Shown: positions 21,330 through 33,854 of the stretch, piece after piece
Numbering within the stretch: position 1 is the stretch's first letter
Layout: every line of letters starts with the position of its first letter
Assembly (NCBI RefSeq): GCF_947179165.1
Contig: NC_077237.1
Coordinates: 59,230,023-59,294,022 of the forward strand
DNA length: 64,000 nucleotides
Source of the DNA: Solanum dulcamara
Taxonomy: Eukaryota; Streptophyta; Magnoliopsida; Solanales; Solanaceae
Direction of reading: 5' to 3'
The notes under the pieces: model-generated
Databases searched by the model: none
Told to the model about the DNA's origin: nothing
What the model saw: the letters and a program-made list of their open reading frames with translations, nothing else
Program-made: the position numbers and the translations under genes

Positions 21330-22380
21330 TGAAGACGACCATCTTTGACTTCACACTACTTAGCATGATGACCTAGCTTGCCATATCGATAACACACATT
21401 CAAGCCCGCTAAACACTCATCCTTGTGGTTCCTCCCACACTCCTTCCATGCGGGGGTCACTTGACCTATAGGAGCACCTCCTTGAGGCTTAGGATTGGGC
21501 ACCCTATCTTTATAAAACCTTGGAGTAGTGGCATTTGAAGATCCTTTACCGGATTACCTTTGGCGAAAATGAGGACGTCCCCCACTTCTGGACTTAACAT
21601 AAGAGGAATCACCACCATCGGTCCTTGCCCTCTTGGACATCCTAGTTTTCACCTTTAAATTCTCAGCTCCTATTTGCTACGTATAGGTTATAAGTCTAGA
21701 TATGTCTATTTCCTGAATCAACGTAGCCGTCTTACACTCCTCAGAGACCATATCTGACACACCCAACACGAACTTGCTCATACGAGCTCTTGGGTTGGCA
21801 ACCATGCATGGAGCATACTTTGACAATTGGGTGAAAATAAGGGCATAGTCCCTCACACTCATACCACATTTCTTAAAGTTGATGAATTCTTGTATCTTAG
21901 CTTCCATCAACTCCAATAGGAAAAAGCAATCAAGAAATACTCCTTTGAACTTCTCCCAAGTCACAGGATCTTCCTCTCTAGGCCTCTCATCTTTCATTGA
22001 TCAAACTAAATTTGAGCAACACTCCTCAATTGATACTTAGCCAACTCCACCCTATCAACCGGGCTAACCCCCCACAATATCCACAATCTTATGAATGCTA
22101 TCCATAAACTCTTGTGGATCCTCTTCCACTTTGGAACCCCAAAACTTCAAAGGATTCATCCTCATGAAGTCACGAACTCTATTCGCCGCTGTTCCTACAT
22201 TTGAGTTCACGAGAGAAACCACCTCGTAATTGGATTGATCCATAATGTCCTGAAACAAGTACTTGAAAGGTCACTCATAACTCGGTATTAGAGACTTGGT
22301 CATTCAAAGGATCATTCGGAGCTTGTCCCTCCTCTTCAACCATATTCCTTCTAGCGGAGTATATTCATGGAGGTATTTTC
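21330..22380 (-). pseudogene. gypsy gag (element G2)
   Basis: The likely start lies near 22370 (a decayed Met-Asn-Thr... leader), followed by EEEGQAPNDPLNDQVSNTE. Then come VRDFMRMNPLKFWGSKVEED and PQEFMDSIHKIVDI (22180-22070), and after a break DPVTWEKFKGVFLDCFF, EAKIQEFINFKKCGMSVRDY, ALIFTQLSKYAP and MVANPRARMSKFVLGVSDMV (21980-21740). These are standard landmarks of the retrotransposon gag (Pfam Retrotrans_gag type). A zinc-knuckle-like segment, C-Y-R-Y-G-K then H-H-A, appears about 21390-21350 but is poorly kept. Several stops and shifts are present. Confidence 0.8.
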
Positions 22381-22578
22381 TAAAAATCACAAAGAAAAAG
22401 TATTAGAGGGAATGACTTAGAGTACCACTCTACCGTACAACATAGATTGTGAAAGAAGTGAGATATTTCTAAGACATTTTATTTCCTTCTATTCGTGGAT
22501 GTGGCACACTTCACTCCAATGAATAATACTCTATATAACGCGGGATGTTAGACTCCCTAGGACATTCGTAAACCTTTT

Positions 22579-22594
22579 GCTTTGATACCAAGTT
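22579..22594 (-). other. primer-binding site, initiator Met tRNA type (element G2)
   Basis: Directly downstream of the LTR end TGACA the minus strand reads AACTTGGTATCAAAGC. This is complementary to the 3' end of initiator tRNA-Met except for one G-to-A change relative to the usual TGGTATCAGAGC. Confidence 0.8.
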
Positions 22595-24825
22595 TGTCAT
22601 GACCCAAGCTTGGGGCCAAAAAGTGACACATTGATTGGAAATATGAGGGATCCCTACCAAGCTATCTTAGCATACACTGCATTTCTAAGGTAAAGAAACA
22701 TAGTAAAATAAGCGAAAGTAACAACTCTAAGATGTAAGTCTAAGGGATGGAAAACTCAATCAATGTCCAAATAGACTACATCAAAATAATATCTAAGCAT
22801 GCCTCTAATTCTATGCTTGATGGGGGCATAGGACAAGCTCCTAGCTCACCCGAATCATAAGGAAAAGTCAAAGTAGCAATGTGAAAAGAAAATTATGTCC
22901 TCAATGGAATGAAGACTTACCAACTCTTTGATAACTAAAGCAACTCTAGCCATGAATAGGAAGATCGTGAGTGTCGTCCGTCCCTACATTATGAGACAAT
23001 GTAGGCAAAATATTCGTTAGTACAAAGAAGGTACTAAGTATGTGAGATATGCATGAACAAGTAAAGCAAGGTGAGAAATATGACATAGGATGCATGACCA
23101 ACATAATGAACATGAGAAAAGCTTAAAAGCATTTGAAAACATATGATAACTTATGGTCAATGCAACATAAAAAGTTCATACTAAATTTCATCGCTTAATA
23201 TTCAATTTGTGTGGGATAAGACCGTTAATCGACATTTTAAGATGATGCAAGCTATAACATGGGTTCTAATGTAAATCCCACATCGAGAAGAGAGAGGTTA
23301 CTTTGTCAAGGTAGACTCCGTGCGAAGCAACTTTAAATTTGTGAGCTATATGTTGACCCACTTGCTAGGCCATAATAGAAACCTATGTGGGAAACGTAGT
23401 TTGGAACTTTAGGTTGTTATTGGGATTCCTTTGGGTAACTAATTATGTTATCGAACCGAAGCCCACCTAGAAGTCCTTTCGGTGCTTAGTCAATATCCTA
23501 ATGAAATTCATTAAATTATGATCATAACATTATAGGAAAAGATAATAACTACCTATCAATACATCTTTATATAACATATTAAGAGTAGCTCATTAACTTT
23601 AGTGATTCATAGGAATCCATAACTTCGGTGAGAATTATCCTTATCACCATCTTAAACATGATTGTGTGAGAATTGTAGTTATCACTCCATAATAACTTTC
23701 TTAGATCATAATTTATCATTATTAAATCATAATCTCAACTTCATTCATGAAAACTTTCTTTAAAAATCATTGAACTCATAATCAATTTATGAAAATCATC
23801 TTTAACTTCATAATCATAGTTGAAAGTAACCTTATGCAAGGGTATTCATAATTGAACTTAAAACCATGCAATTCATGTAGAAACATGCTTAGGATAATCA
23901 CTGATAACAATTCAAAATAAAATTGAAACAACCCAATGCAATTTATCAAAACTAGGGTTCATAGATAACTTAAAATTGAAGGAAAACCTTGAAGAACTTT
24001 GGGACTTCATGGGTGAAAGGAACCCATAGATCAATCCTCACATACCTTGGTGAAATATAATCAAAATAGATGAATAACCTTAGTGGAATTGAAACCCTAG
24101 CTTGAAACTTGAAGAGGAACCTTGAGAGAATTCTTTGATCTTTCCTTAGGAGAATTTAGATGAATGATTTATAATGAGGAAAATTCAAAAGATTGGGTAT
24201 ATATATGTTTTAAATTATCCATAATTGTATCTAGGTTCATTAAAACAAAATTGGGTAATGACACAATACCCCTCATTAAACTGGAATTTTGGACCTATGA
24301 ATCGACTTCTATGACTTGTCCTCAAGTCTACCATTCGTAGACTTGAGTCGTAGTGTAGGTATCCAAGAAGTCCTAAATATTTGGTCTCTAAACTTTCTAT
24401 ACGAGTCATCATTATGACTCGTAATCACATCTATGGGTCATAGACTTGATCTATAGGTCCTGATTTTCCTGGGATTAGGAGTTTCTGAAGTTGGATCTAC
24501 AAGTCATGACTATGACTCATTGTTACAATCATGAGTCATCAACATGAATTGTCTTACAAGCCTGAAAACTTGCAAGTTAAAGGTTCTCTAAAGTATTTTT
24601 ATGACTAGGTTTGGCTAATCGTAGACACTGCTATGACTCATCCTGTTGAGTCATAAGGTGTCATCTGAGGTTTGTTTTGGATAGACCCTTGAGACTCACT
24701 CCATGATTCACTCTTATGAGTTGTAGAAAGCTCTATGGGTCACAGAGTGGCTCGTAAATATGTGGTTTATCTAAAAATTATGAATTTCTCCTTGGTTCTA
24801 ACGTTTTGAATTTTGGGGTCTTACA
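22595..24825 (-). repeat. 5' LTR of gypsy element G2, 2.23 kb
   Basis: On the minus strand it starts TGTAAGACCCCAAAATTC (24825) and ends GGGTCATGACA (22595). It holds a cluster of imperfect ATGACTCAT/ATGAGTCAT palindromes (24240-24760) near its start, the GTGAAAGGAACCCA element (24011), the GATAAGACCG-CGACATT block (23215-23245), and the 3' module: GTTAGTACAAAGAAGGTACTAAG with the hairpin CCTACATT/AATGTAGG (22983-23005). Confidence 0.85.
22983..23042 (-). promoter_or_regulatory. LTR 3'-end module (element G2)
   Basis: Hairpin with perfect 8-bp stem CCTACATT (22983-22990) and AATGTAGG (22998-23005), loop ATGAGAC, next to the partly palindromic GTTAGTACAAAGAAGG and TACTAAG (23016-23038). It equals the layout at 27424-27483 and 50341-50397. 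Function is inferred only. Confidence 0.55.
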
Positions 24826-25265
24826 ACTAGACAAAATTACTATTGCTTTTTAGATGGGTATTTAGTATATGATCAAATTGTGATTGCTCCAGAAGATCAG
24901 GAAAAGACCACATTCACATGCCCCTAAGGCACATATGCATTCAAGCATATGCTATTTGAACTCTGCAATGCACCGATGACCTTTCAAAAATGCATGATGG
25001 CAATATTTCACAACATTCTTGAAGACTTTCCTGAAGTGTTCATGGATGACTTCTCAGTTTTTTTTGAGTCGTTTGAGACGTGCTTGAGAAATCTTAACAG
25101 AGTTCTTAAAAGACACGAAGAGAATGCTTATGTGTACTGAATTGGGAAAAATGTTATTTCTTAGTTCGAGAAGGCATTGTTCTGGGTTAAAAAGTCTCAA
25201 AGCATAGGCTAGAGGTTGACAAAGCAAAATTCAAGTTATAGAGAAATTGCCACACTTTTGGCATT
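24826..25265 (+). pseudogene. Ty3/gypsy RT fragment, Athila/Tat-like
   Basis: The plus strand encodes YYCFLDGYLVYDQIVIAPED, then QEKTTFTCP, a stop, GTYAFK and LCNAPMTFQKCMMAIFHNIL. The polymerase catalytic loop EVFMDDFSVFFESFETCL keeps the DD pair. LRNLNRVLKRHEENAYVY ends at a stop (25138), after which remnants continue to about 25265. The wording (FLDGYSGYNQ-type, CMMAIF, MDDFSVF) is typical of Athila and related envelope-type gypsy lineages, not of the chromoviruses that fill the rest of the window. The left edge is the insertion point of element G2, directly upstream of YYCFLD. Confidence 0.8.
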
Positions 25266-25756
25266 CTGAAACATTGAAAAAAGGAAAGGCTCTAGTGATC
25301 TAGCTTGCTTGATTCATGTTGTACGGTTAAAATATGTTATGATTTACTTGGAGTTAAATTTTGATTAGTTCCTTATATGTTATATGAGTGTATAAAACAT
25401 GATTATTGGTGTTCTGACATAGCCTACAATTAATATTGTTGGAATTGATGCTTGTATGAATATGCATATGAATTATTGAATCTACCAACTTAGTTCTAAG
25501 TATAATCTTGTGAATTTTTTGTGTTTATTTATGATGTATTCTGATGAGCTAATAGATATGATTTGGTTGAATTTAGACTAAAACAACAAGAAAAGACTCA
25601 TGTAATGGACTGAAATGCAAAGCAAAGTAATCAAGGCTAAAGCGAAGGAAAAATATCTCCAGGAAGGACCATGACATAAGTCTCGCGCAACACCTATCTG
25701 AAAACTAAACATCAGAGACTCAAAAAAAATAGTACTAAGTGTGAGATGAGCCCTAC
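25266..25756. other. spacer, nothing recognised
   Basis: AT-rich sequence between the RT fragment and the next LTR. It may be further decayed retrotransposon DNA, but no motif supports that. Confidence 0.45.
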
Positions 25757-27917
25757 TGTAAAACACCGTAAGTCGAAAAGTCCAAGCGAAGGAAAAACTT
25801 CAGAAAACTGGACTACCCTCAAGTTTATGAGTACACCTACAATTTGTAGGAGTGACTCGTAGAGAGGGCCCTGAGGAAAGAAAAGGGAATAAGGGTTAGG
25901 GATACCCTACGAGTCAAGTTGATAACTCATTTCTCCTTCGAAGACTAGTGAAACCAATCCGTAGAGAAAGTTTAGAGACTCAATTCTAAGAGTGTCTTAG
26001 ACCCTGCAAGACGAGTCCCTTCTACGAGTCATAGAAGTGTTTACAACTCATAGAGATGAGTCGTAGAGAAAATTTAGAGACTCAGTCCTTAGGGATTTCT
26101 CAGACCCTGCAGAACAAATTCTTTTTATGAGTCGTAGGGCGGTCTACAATTCTTAAGGACCATTCATAGGGTTTGCCTAGCAATATTTTAAGAAGGGCAT
26201 ATTAGTCCTTTCTTATGTTTTTTATCAGCAAAGTGTGGTTATTTTGGGGACCAAATCTATCCTATCTAATGAACCTAAGCCATCCCAAACCCTCATTCTC
26301 ACACTAAGTATGGAACTCACAAAACCCTCCTCTCCCAAAGATCCTCTCAAGGTCTTCTTCATCACAAACAAAGTTCTAGGGTTTCCTCAAGAAAGTTCGT
26401 CTCCACTTCCAACTTCAAGGTTGAATCACCAAGGTATGTGGATTTTTTTTCATGGGTCCTTCTATCCGTGGAGCCCAAAATTCCTTTCTAATTAAGTCTT
26501 TGATTTCAAGTCAAAATTTCTTAGGGTTTACTCTACCTTCTACTTAATAGCATGAATCATGATTTAACTATTGATTATTGGTCTATTTTGACACAATGTG
26601 ATTTTAAATGCATGGATTTATCGATTACAAGTATTTATCTACTTAGTTCCTTAAAATTTCTTGAGATTCATGGTGGATTGTATAAAGCATGATTTTGAAT
26701 TGATGAATTACATGGAATTTCTACATGATTTTAAATACGTACATATTGGGAAGTTGATTTGGCATGAACCCACCTAGTTTCACTCTATTTTCATGAAAGT
26801 ATGCTTTTAAAGTTATAGACTCCACTTAAATGTTTATGAAATTTAATGTTTATGGTTATGAGATTCTTTGAATGAAAGAATGAATGTTGGTATGAGGCCT
26901 TCTCACCCAAATTAATGGATTCTTTATGCGAAAGGATAATTCTTGCATATTTGAATCACTAAAGGTTTTAAGGAGCTATTCTACCGAATGATGATTTGAT
27001 ATATCAAAATATATGTATTTTTATATTACTATGATATACTATTCCGTGGGAGTTGTCTTAGCACAAAAAATGAGGTTTGAGGTGGGGTTCGATAAGAGAA
27101 TCCTAGTAGCAACCTCTAGTTTCTTGAACTATGTGCCAACATAGGAGCCTTTGTAGGCTAGGCTAATGGATCCACAAATGGCCATTAAATGTTAAAGAAA
27201 CAAATATTGACGTAGTTCTACCTTGGCAAGTAGTTTCTCCTTCCAATGAAGGGGATTACGTTGGATTCTATGTTATAGCTCATATGGTCTTAATGTCGGT
27301 TGTAGTCATCTTCCCACAAATGAATGTTTCAAATGCTATTTCCTTGATTACTCATGCATGCACTCACTTATGTATTTTACCTTATAGATATCTTAATGTT
27401 TTCCATCATATTTAATGCCTACATACTTAGTACATTCAAAGTACTAATGTATACTATTTTTCCTACATGATATCACCATGTAGCACCAATGTTCCTCCTC
27501 ACTCCCCTCCACGTGGCTTGTCAGGATCATTGAAGGCTACTAACTGGGTGAGTTCCCATGTTTTGGGAACAATAATCCATTTTCTTTCTAGCTTTTGTTA
27601 TGCAAAGACTTTTGGGTATCTTTCATGGTACTTTATTTCCATTTTTGATTGAGGGTGAGCTAGGGACATGTCTTAGCCCCCGTCAAGTCTAATACTAGAG
27701 GTATCGTTGGACAAATGTAAGACAAATCTTGACTATTGATGTTTGTTATGATATTTTTCACCCATATTCCCACCTTCCCCTTTTTCTTCTACTTGATTTT
27801 GATTTTTGATTCACATTACCTATGAAAGGCTAAATAAATGCCAAGAGGCCTGGGTGAAGTACCTCCGAGTACCTCATTCACCGTATCACGTTTAGGCCCT
27901 ATGCTTGGGTCGTGACA
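25757..27917 (+). repeat. 5' LTR of gypsy element G3, 2.16 kb
   Basis: Starts TGTAAAACACCGTAAGTCG and ends TTGGGTCGTGACA, directly followed by a primer-binding site. It has the family-typical parts: a cluster of TACGAGTC/GACTCGTA palindromes (25850-26170), TTTTTTTCATGGGTCC (26445), AACCCACCTAGTTTCACTC (26767), and the 3' module GTACATTCAAAGTACTAATG (27430-27449) with hairpin CTACATG/CATGTAG (27463-27483). It is the sister of the LTR at 22595-24825. Confidence 0.8.
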
Positions 27918-27934
27918 AACTTGGTATCAGAGTT
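27918..27934 (+). other. primer-binding site, initiator Met tRNA type (element G3)
   Basis: AACTTGGTATCAGAG follows the LTR end TGACA directly and is complementary to the initiator tRNA-Met 3' end. Confidence 0.8.
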
Positions 27935-28164
27935 TAGGATTTTAAATGGTCCACAGAGTCTAATATACCGCGTAGAATAGGGTCTTATTCATGGTTGTGA
28001 AGCACACCACAATTATGGATAGGAGACTATAAGGCGTTTAGGAAAGTTTCCCTTTCTTTGATGATTCATGTAGTGCCCTAGAGTTGTTCTAAGACTTTCT
28101 CTATTCAACAAATCATTTCATGTTCTCTAGATAATTCCTCCAAGAAGGGTACCTCCACCTAGAG

Positions 28165-28703
28165 AAATGAATGCTAATGAGGACCATGCTACTCTGTTTC
28201 CCAAGGCTCTACACCATGAGGAAGGAGTTACCCATGTGGAGTTCCGAAACATGATCACCTTATTGGCCCAAGATATAACCAACCAATCTAATTAAGGAAT
28301 TTCTCCTTATCCTCCTCAAGTGCCTACTCCAGCTTTTAGGATTCGTGACTTCAAGAGAATGAATCCTCCCAAATTTGATGGTTCCAAGGTATATGAGGAA
28401 CCTATGGAGTTTATTGAGGAAGTTTATCGGATTGTGGCTTTCATGAGAGTGACTCCAAAGGAAAAAGCTGAACTATTGGTCTATCAACTCAAGGGTGTAG
28501 CAAGGGTTTGGTATGAGCAGTGGGTTGTTCAGAGGGGTGAAGACATGGAACGCATGGAGTGGGAAGAGTTCAAGGGTGCCTTCCTAGATCGCTTCTTTCC
28601 TTCGGAGCCAAGGGAGGAAAAGATTCATGAGTCCATTACCTTCACTAAGGGAGCATGAGTGTGAGGGAATATGCCCTCAAATTCACTAAATTATCTAAGT
28701 ATG
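28165..28703 (+). pseudogene. gypsy gag (element G3), cut by a later insertion
   Basis: From ATG at about 28168 the frame gives MNANEDHATLFPKAL, then FRNMITLLAQDITNQSN followed by a TAA where a CAA glutamine codon is likely. The main part (28320-28655) has AFRIRDFKRMNPPKFDGSKV, EFIEEVYRIVAFMRVTPKEK, ELLVYQLKGVARVWYEQWV and EEFKGAFLDRFFPSEPREEK, a textbook Ty3/gypsy gag. A one-base shift after ESITFTKGA moves the sequence to SMSVREYALKFTKLSKY, where it is broken at 28703 by the LTR of element D. The rest of gag and pol is not found in the window. Confidence 0.85.
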
Positions 28704-30296
28704 TGTAATACCCCCCAAAATAATTTAAGCTAAGATCTGAGCCATTCTTCTTATGCATATAGGCCTAAATTCGATGACTTCTAATTATATGTATTTGTTA
28801 GGATCAATTTCTAAGTATTTGAAGTGTATTTTAGGTGAATTGGGGTCATGAGGAAGATCTAGTACTAAGTCAAGTACAAAGATCCTTTACCAATTAAGTT
28901 TTAGTATAAGATCTTATAAAGGTCAAATTTAAATGACCATATCTCTCAGCATATTGAGAGTTAGGTGGACCATGAAATATAAAATCAAATATCTATGACC
29001 AAGTTTACCTCATTTGGAGTTGGAATAAAAGTAATGACCATTTTACTGAAGGCGCTCCATCCTGGCAGAAGTCCGTGATGGCTCTGCGACTCATAGAGGA
29101 CGCGGAGTCTATTTCCTAAGCCAAACAATGGCCCTTTTATTTTTGTCCTATAACCCTTTGGGGAGTTATTTTAATGTTCCTAAATGTGTAGAAATTAGTT
29201 TTTCCTCATTAAAACCCTCTCATTCACTCCTAAACATTAACGCTCAAGAATTTTCAAGAAAAGATCAAGTTAGGGTTCTTTTTCAAGATTCTTCAACAAG
29301 GTAAGTCTCTCTTCATAGATTTCAAGCCTTCCAAACCAAACATCTTAATCTATGCATTAATCGCTAAGAGAAATCTTAAATTCTAACCATAGGATTTCGA
29401 AGAAAACAAATCCAAGAATTTCAAGAAAGGGTCTCTTGATTGTTCTTCTTCAAGTTAAGATTTTTCATCAAGATTTGTGGATCTTTTAAGGTATGTAAGG
29501 CTAATCATAGCATTGGATTGAGTTCATCCACGCACCCTATATCTAAATTCTACTATTAAACAATTGAGTTGAGTTTTAGCCCTAGTTTCTTGAGTTCTTG
29601 AATCTTTATAATCCCCATTGAATTTTGCATATAAATCCCATTATGTTCTTGTATATACTACAATATTTCTTGAAGAGTTTCTTGAGTTGAGTCTTTTTGA
29701 GAGTATGGATTCCTGTTTGCATTCACATGAACCCTAAATGAGATTTTATTTATATTTTATGCATTGATGGAGTTTTATTAAAGAATGATTTGTGAACGTT
29801 TTTCATTAAATATTTTATGCACTATTTTGAGTTTAAAAAGTGAATATTTTCAACTTTGATTGAGGAAGAGTTTGAGTTTAAGAAGTCACTTAATTATTAT
29901 TTTGAGCATGAGTTTGATAAATCCCTTAATTATTATCTTGAGCATGAATATTTTAAATATAAACAAGTTAAGCATTATTACATTAAGACATCTATTTTGA
30001 GATTTAGTTGAGAAGTTAAATTAAATCCATATTTTAAATGCATATTGAGTTGAGGTTATACCTATATAATGAGAATAGATGAGTTGAGGAGTTAATTTAT
30101 GCTTTAAATGCATTCTTTAAGTTGACATTAGTTGAGTATTGACTTAAATTCCTAAAGAGACTAATTGAGTAAATTTAGTAAATTTTCTCAGTTATTGTAT
30201 ATGAGCATAATAGAATATTTTGGGAGTAGTATTGATCATCGATATGGGGTGAGACCATAAACTATGTAGACAACGTAGGATAAAAGCCAAGCCTCT

Positions 30297-32215
30297 TGTT
30301 ATACCCCGTACTTTTGTACCTTGGAAGGTTCCTAAGTTACATAAGCTTCTTAAGCTCTTAAGTTTCTTAAAAGGCTCTTAAGCTTCTTAGAAGTCACCAT
30401 GTGAGACGGATAATCCATGACATCATCAAATAACTCTAAGGAAGGGAGAATGAGATACCCTATAATAGAGAAGATTGGGAACAGGGTCGTAAGAATCCGG
30501 AAGAAGTTGGAGACCAAATAATGAGTCGTAGGACTTGACTTACTTACTTAAGCTACCAATTTGGAAATCTTACATACTTAAGCTACTTGATTACATACCA
30601 AGCTTATGTAGCAAGTATTACATAGGTTCGTAGAGTAAGACGAGATTACGAAGCTACGAGGGGAAAAGAAGGTGACACATGGAAGCATGGGAGAGTGCCA
30701 CATGGCAGCATCTGGAGGTGCCATGTGGAAGCAGCTGGAGCAAGGGGTTGCATACCATATGGCAGCTCATGGTTGGAGGAGGTGGTGTGTTGGCCCAATG
30801 AGGGCTTGATACGTGTCACCACTTAGCGGTTGACACATGTCACCCCTAAAGTAGCCTATATATATGTGTGTATTATGACTCATTAGTTCCATACTTCTCT
30901 AGAAAATTCAAGAGAAAAAAAGAAGAGAAGAAACCCTAGAGCTAGAGAGAAAATAGTGGCGGCCAAGGGGAGAAAAAGATAAGTTTTCTAATTTCGTTCC
31001 ATGAATTAATTATGTAGGTTATACCATGATGGTATGAAGGTGTTATTAATTTAAACTCATGGTTTGTATCAACACCAAAAGGTTAACAAACAGCCACGGA
31101 GTTTTACCCACGCTAAAAGAACTTCCGAGGCGAGTTTTGGCGAGTTTCAGGAAAGTTAAGGTTCTCCCTTTCAAATTGGAGTTTATGATGTGGTTATGAG
31201 GTATATTACATATCTTAAATAAGGTTGGAAGTGGAAAAATTACATATGATTACTCACTACTCTACTCGTGTATACTGTAACCCCTCCTATCACCGAGTCC
31301 TGGGCCAGGTACAAAATTGTGCGCAGTTCACTGCATTATCCACCGAGTCCCTCACTAAAGGGCCAGATATGCTATACGAGGATATAATAATGTAATGACA
31401 TGAACAAATCACCAAGTCCCTCACTAAAGGGCCGGGTATGCTATATGAGGAAATGATAATGCAATGACATGAACAACTCACTGAGTCCCTCACTATAGGG
31501 CCGGGTACGTATGTATATATATGTGTATAGTGATGTAATGTGATAAGTTGGTAATGGCACCGAACCCTATGATGGTCCTACAGTTATGATTCACCGAGTC
31601 CCTAAAAGGGCCAGCTATATTGTATAATATGAGCATGCATGTTTTATGATTCACAAGGTACAGGTACAATGTTTTCTTACGTAACGAATTCATCCCCCTA
31701 GCTCTCTTTATTTTAGATATGCTTCTAGTTATGCTTTGTATACTCAGTACATATGTCGTACTGACCCCTCTATCTTTAGAGGGAGGGGGTGCTGCATTTC
31801 ATGCCTGCAGGTACAGATACACACTTTGGGGATCCGCTAGTGTAGGAGTTCCACTCAGCTATTCAGAAGCACTCTATTGTACCTGAGCCTAGTTTTGGTA
31901 CTAACCCTTGATGTATATATTTATTTATTCACAGGTACGGAGGGGGCCCTATCCCATCTTATGTTACTGTTCTTACTCTTAGAGGTCTGTGGACATGTAT
32001 GTGGGTTGTATATGTGTATGTGTACAGTGATGCCTACAAGACTTATATTTTGGGATATTTCCTTTTGTCATGGCAGCCTCGTCGGCTTATATGTTATCAT
32101 GCCTATTGATTCCTTATAACTCAAAATAGGGGACAAGTTTACTTATAGTTAGCAGGGGTATATGCGAGTGTCCAGTTTGAGAACCCGTCATGGCCTACGG
32201 GGTTGGGTCATGACA
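30297..32215 (+). repeat. 5' LTR of gypsy element B (family A), internally deleted
   Basis: Starts TGTTATACCCCGTACTTTTG and ends GGGTTGGGTCATGACA. It matches the solo LTRs at 9136-13672 and 43773-46534 but is about 0.8 kb shorter; the middle part seen there (around 11600-12650) is missing. The right half has a 69-bp tandem repeat (31341-31547). The 3' module is TACTCAGTACATATGTCGTA (31741) with hairpin CCCTCTA/TAGAGGG (31766-31783). Confidence 0.82.
31341..31547. repeat. three tandem repeats of 69 bp in LTR B
   Basis: Units start at 31341, 31410 and 31479 with CACCGAGTCCCTCACTA, CACCAAGTCCCTCACTA and CACTGAGTCCCTCACTA, each followed by a GGGCC block and ATGCTATA(T/C)GAGGA. Single, more diverged versions of the CACCGAGTCC word are found in the related LTR at 12675-12690 and 12930. 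Confidence 0.85.
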
Positions 32216-33854
32216 GAAGTGGTGTCAGAGCGGTCCTTCCTTAGATTGTCCACAGACCATGTCTAGTAGAGTCTTGTTTATCGGTGTGTTGTATACCACA
32301 TCTATAAACAAGAGTCTACAGGATAATTAGGATGTTATCTTTCTTTCTTGTCTTAGATCGGGCGATAGAGCTGTTCTATTAGGATAATCCCTCCCTAACA
32401 GACTACTATGGTATGGTAATACCTCTAAAGGAAGCTTGTTTCTGACCTCCTTTCTTGCAGATGGGTACAGGCTGAGGTGAAAAATGAAAAGGCCAGCTAT
32501 GGATAGTGGAGGGGGTGCAGAGAAGGCCCCAGGGTACATATGGGACCCCAGGCTCCAGGACCAAGCAGGCGGAGCCCTAGTTACTCGATTGAGACCGATC
32601 CTTCGGAATACCCCGAGTATGCTATTGAGAACGATCCCTCAGAGGGCCCAACAATGAATTCCCCAGATCATTTGATGACCAGGGAAGTAGTTCCAAAAGC
32701 CATGCCAGCGGTTTATATAACAGATCACTAAGTTAGGCCGGCTCCTATGGTAAGTGTTACAGCATATTCGAGCCCTCTATCTTAGTCATCGGTAAACTAG
32801 GGGTTACCTGGTTATCTATGTCTTTTGGATTCAAGCAAGGAAAATGACGAGGGAAAGACAAGCAGATGGCAAACAGATAAAGATGGAGAGCACATTTTAC
32901 CTCCTAAGTCACCGGGTCAAACTGGGGACTGATAAGTCATAGGTATAGGGGAGTGATATGTATAGTTTTTGCTGGCTATATGGGGCAATTTGTCATTTTT
33001 GTTTCGGCCTAATGTAGGAAGCCCTATGCGGTTGGGATATGAGATGCTATAAACATATGTATATATTGTCCCTATGTAGCATTGTGGTTATGATATGATA
33101 TGATGCAGATGTATATATATGTCGGCCTTACATGGCATTGTTGGTATTTCCTGAGTGTAGGTTTGGGATAGTAAGGAATTAGAGAAAACTCTGCTGAAAT
33201 TTTCTAGAATAAAAAAAGGAATAAACTATAAGTTTATCATATGGCTTGGAAGTTGATACCGAGTACCCCTATTATGATGAACTAAAGCTGTAGGGGTACC
33301 CTCCGTGTTATTGGTAAGGGGGACCCATGTTTACTTAGGAAGTTTTAGGTCAGAGGAAAACTCCTGTTGGAGGGCAAGGTGTCCAGCAATTGGGTTCCAC
33401 TTTAGTGGGAAAGTATAGAACCCTCAACCATTAGTGGTGAACTAGATAAGTTGTTCATGACTCAAGAATGAACCTAGAGGGAAACCATATGAGTTAGGCA
33501 CTAAATAGTACTGTGGTGCTTATTGGATTTTAATTTCCTTCTGGTAGTGGTTAGAGGATGCTTTATGGTAACCTTTTATTGGTTATTAACCGACTAAAAT
33601 AACTTGTAGACGGAAGACATGAACTTATGGGCTGTCCAAAATCATGTGCTTCATATATTGGATAATATACTAGAAGGATTCAGAAGGGTCGGTGATACCA
33701 AGGAATGATTTTCCTAAGGGATATAGGGGTAACATGAAACTCCTCAGGCACAAAAATGGCCATGGATTGAAAGAATAAAAGGACTACTGCAGGGAGCACT
33801 CAAGATAGACGTGATCAATTCAGTACGAGTATCAGACAAAAAAGGGAATAGATT
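32216..33854 (+). mobile_element. internal remnant of gypsy element B, no 3' LTR
   Basis: The primer-binding site TGGTGTCAGAGC (32220-32231) follows the LTR, with one change from TGGTATCAGAGC. A leader follows, then a short open stretch 32483-32731 (Gly/Pro/Ser-rich, with SPSYSIETDPSEYPEYAIEN) that may be the beginning of gag. Recognisable RT, RNase H or integrase is absent, so a large internal deletion has removed pol. Near the right end AAAAAAGGGAATAG (33838-33851) could be the polypurine tract, but no 3' LTR follows; element D's LTR resumes instead. Confidence 0.6.

Larger units (their letters stand above)
19386..24825 (-). mobile_element. Ty3/gypsy chromovirus-like element G2, 5' LTR to RNase H
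   Basis: The element runs on the minus strand: 5' LTR (24825-22595), primer-binding site (22594-22579), gag (about 22380-21330), protease (21304-20866), RT and RNase H (20850-19386). It ends in the linker between RNase H and integrase, at the junction with copia sequence. Integrase and the 3' LTR are missing. It is inserted in an Athila-like RT gene (24826-25265). Confidence 0.85.
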
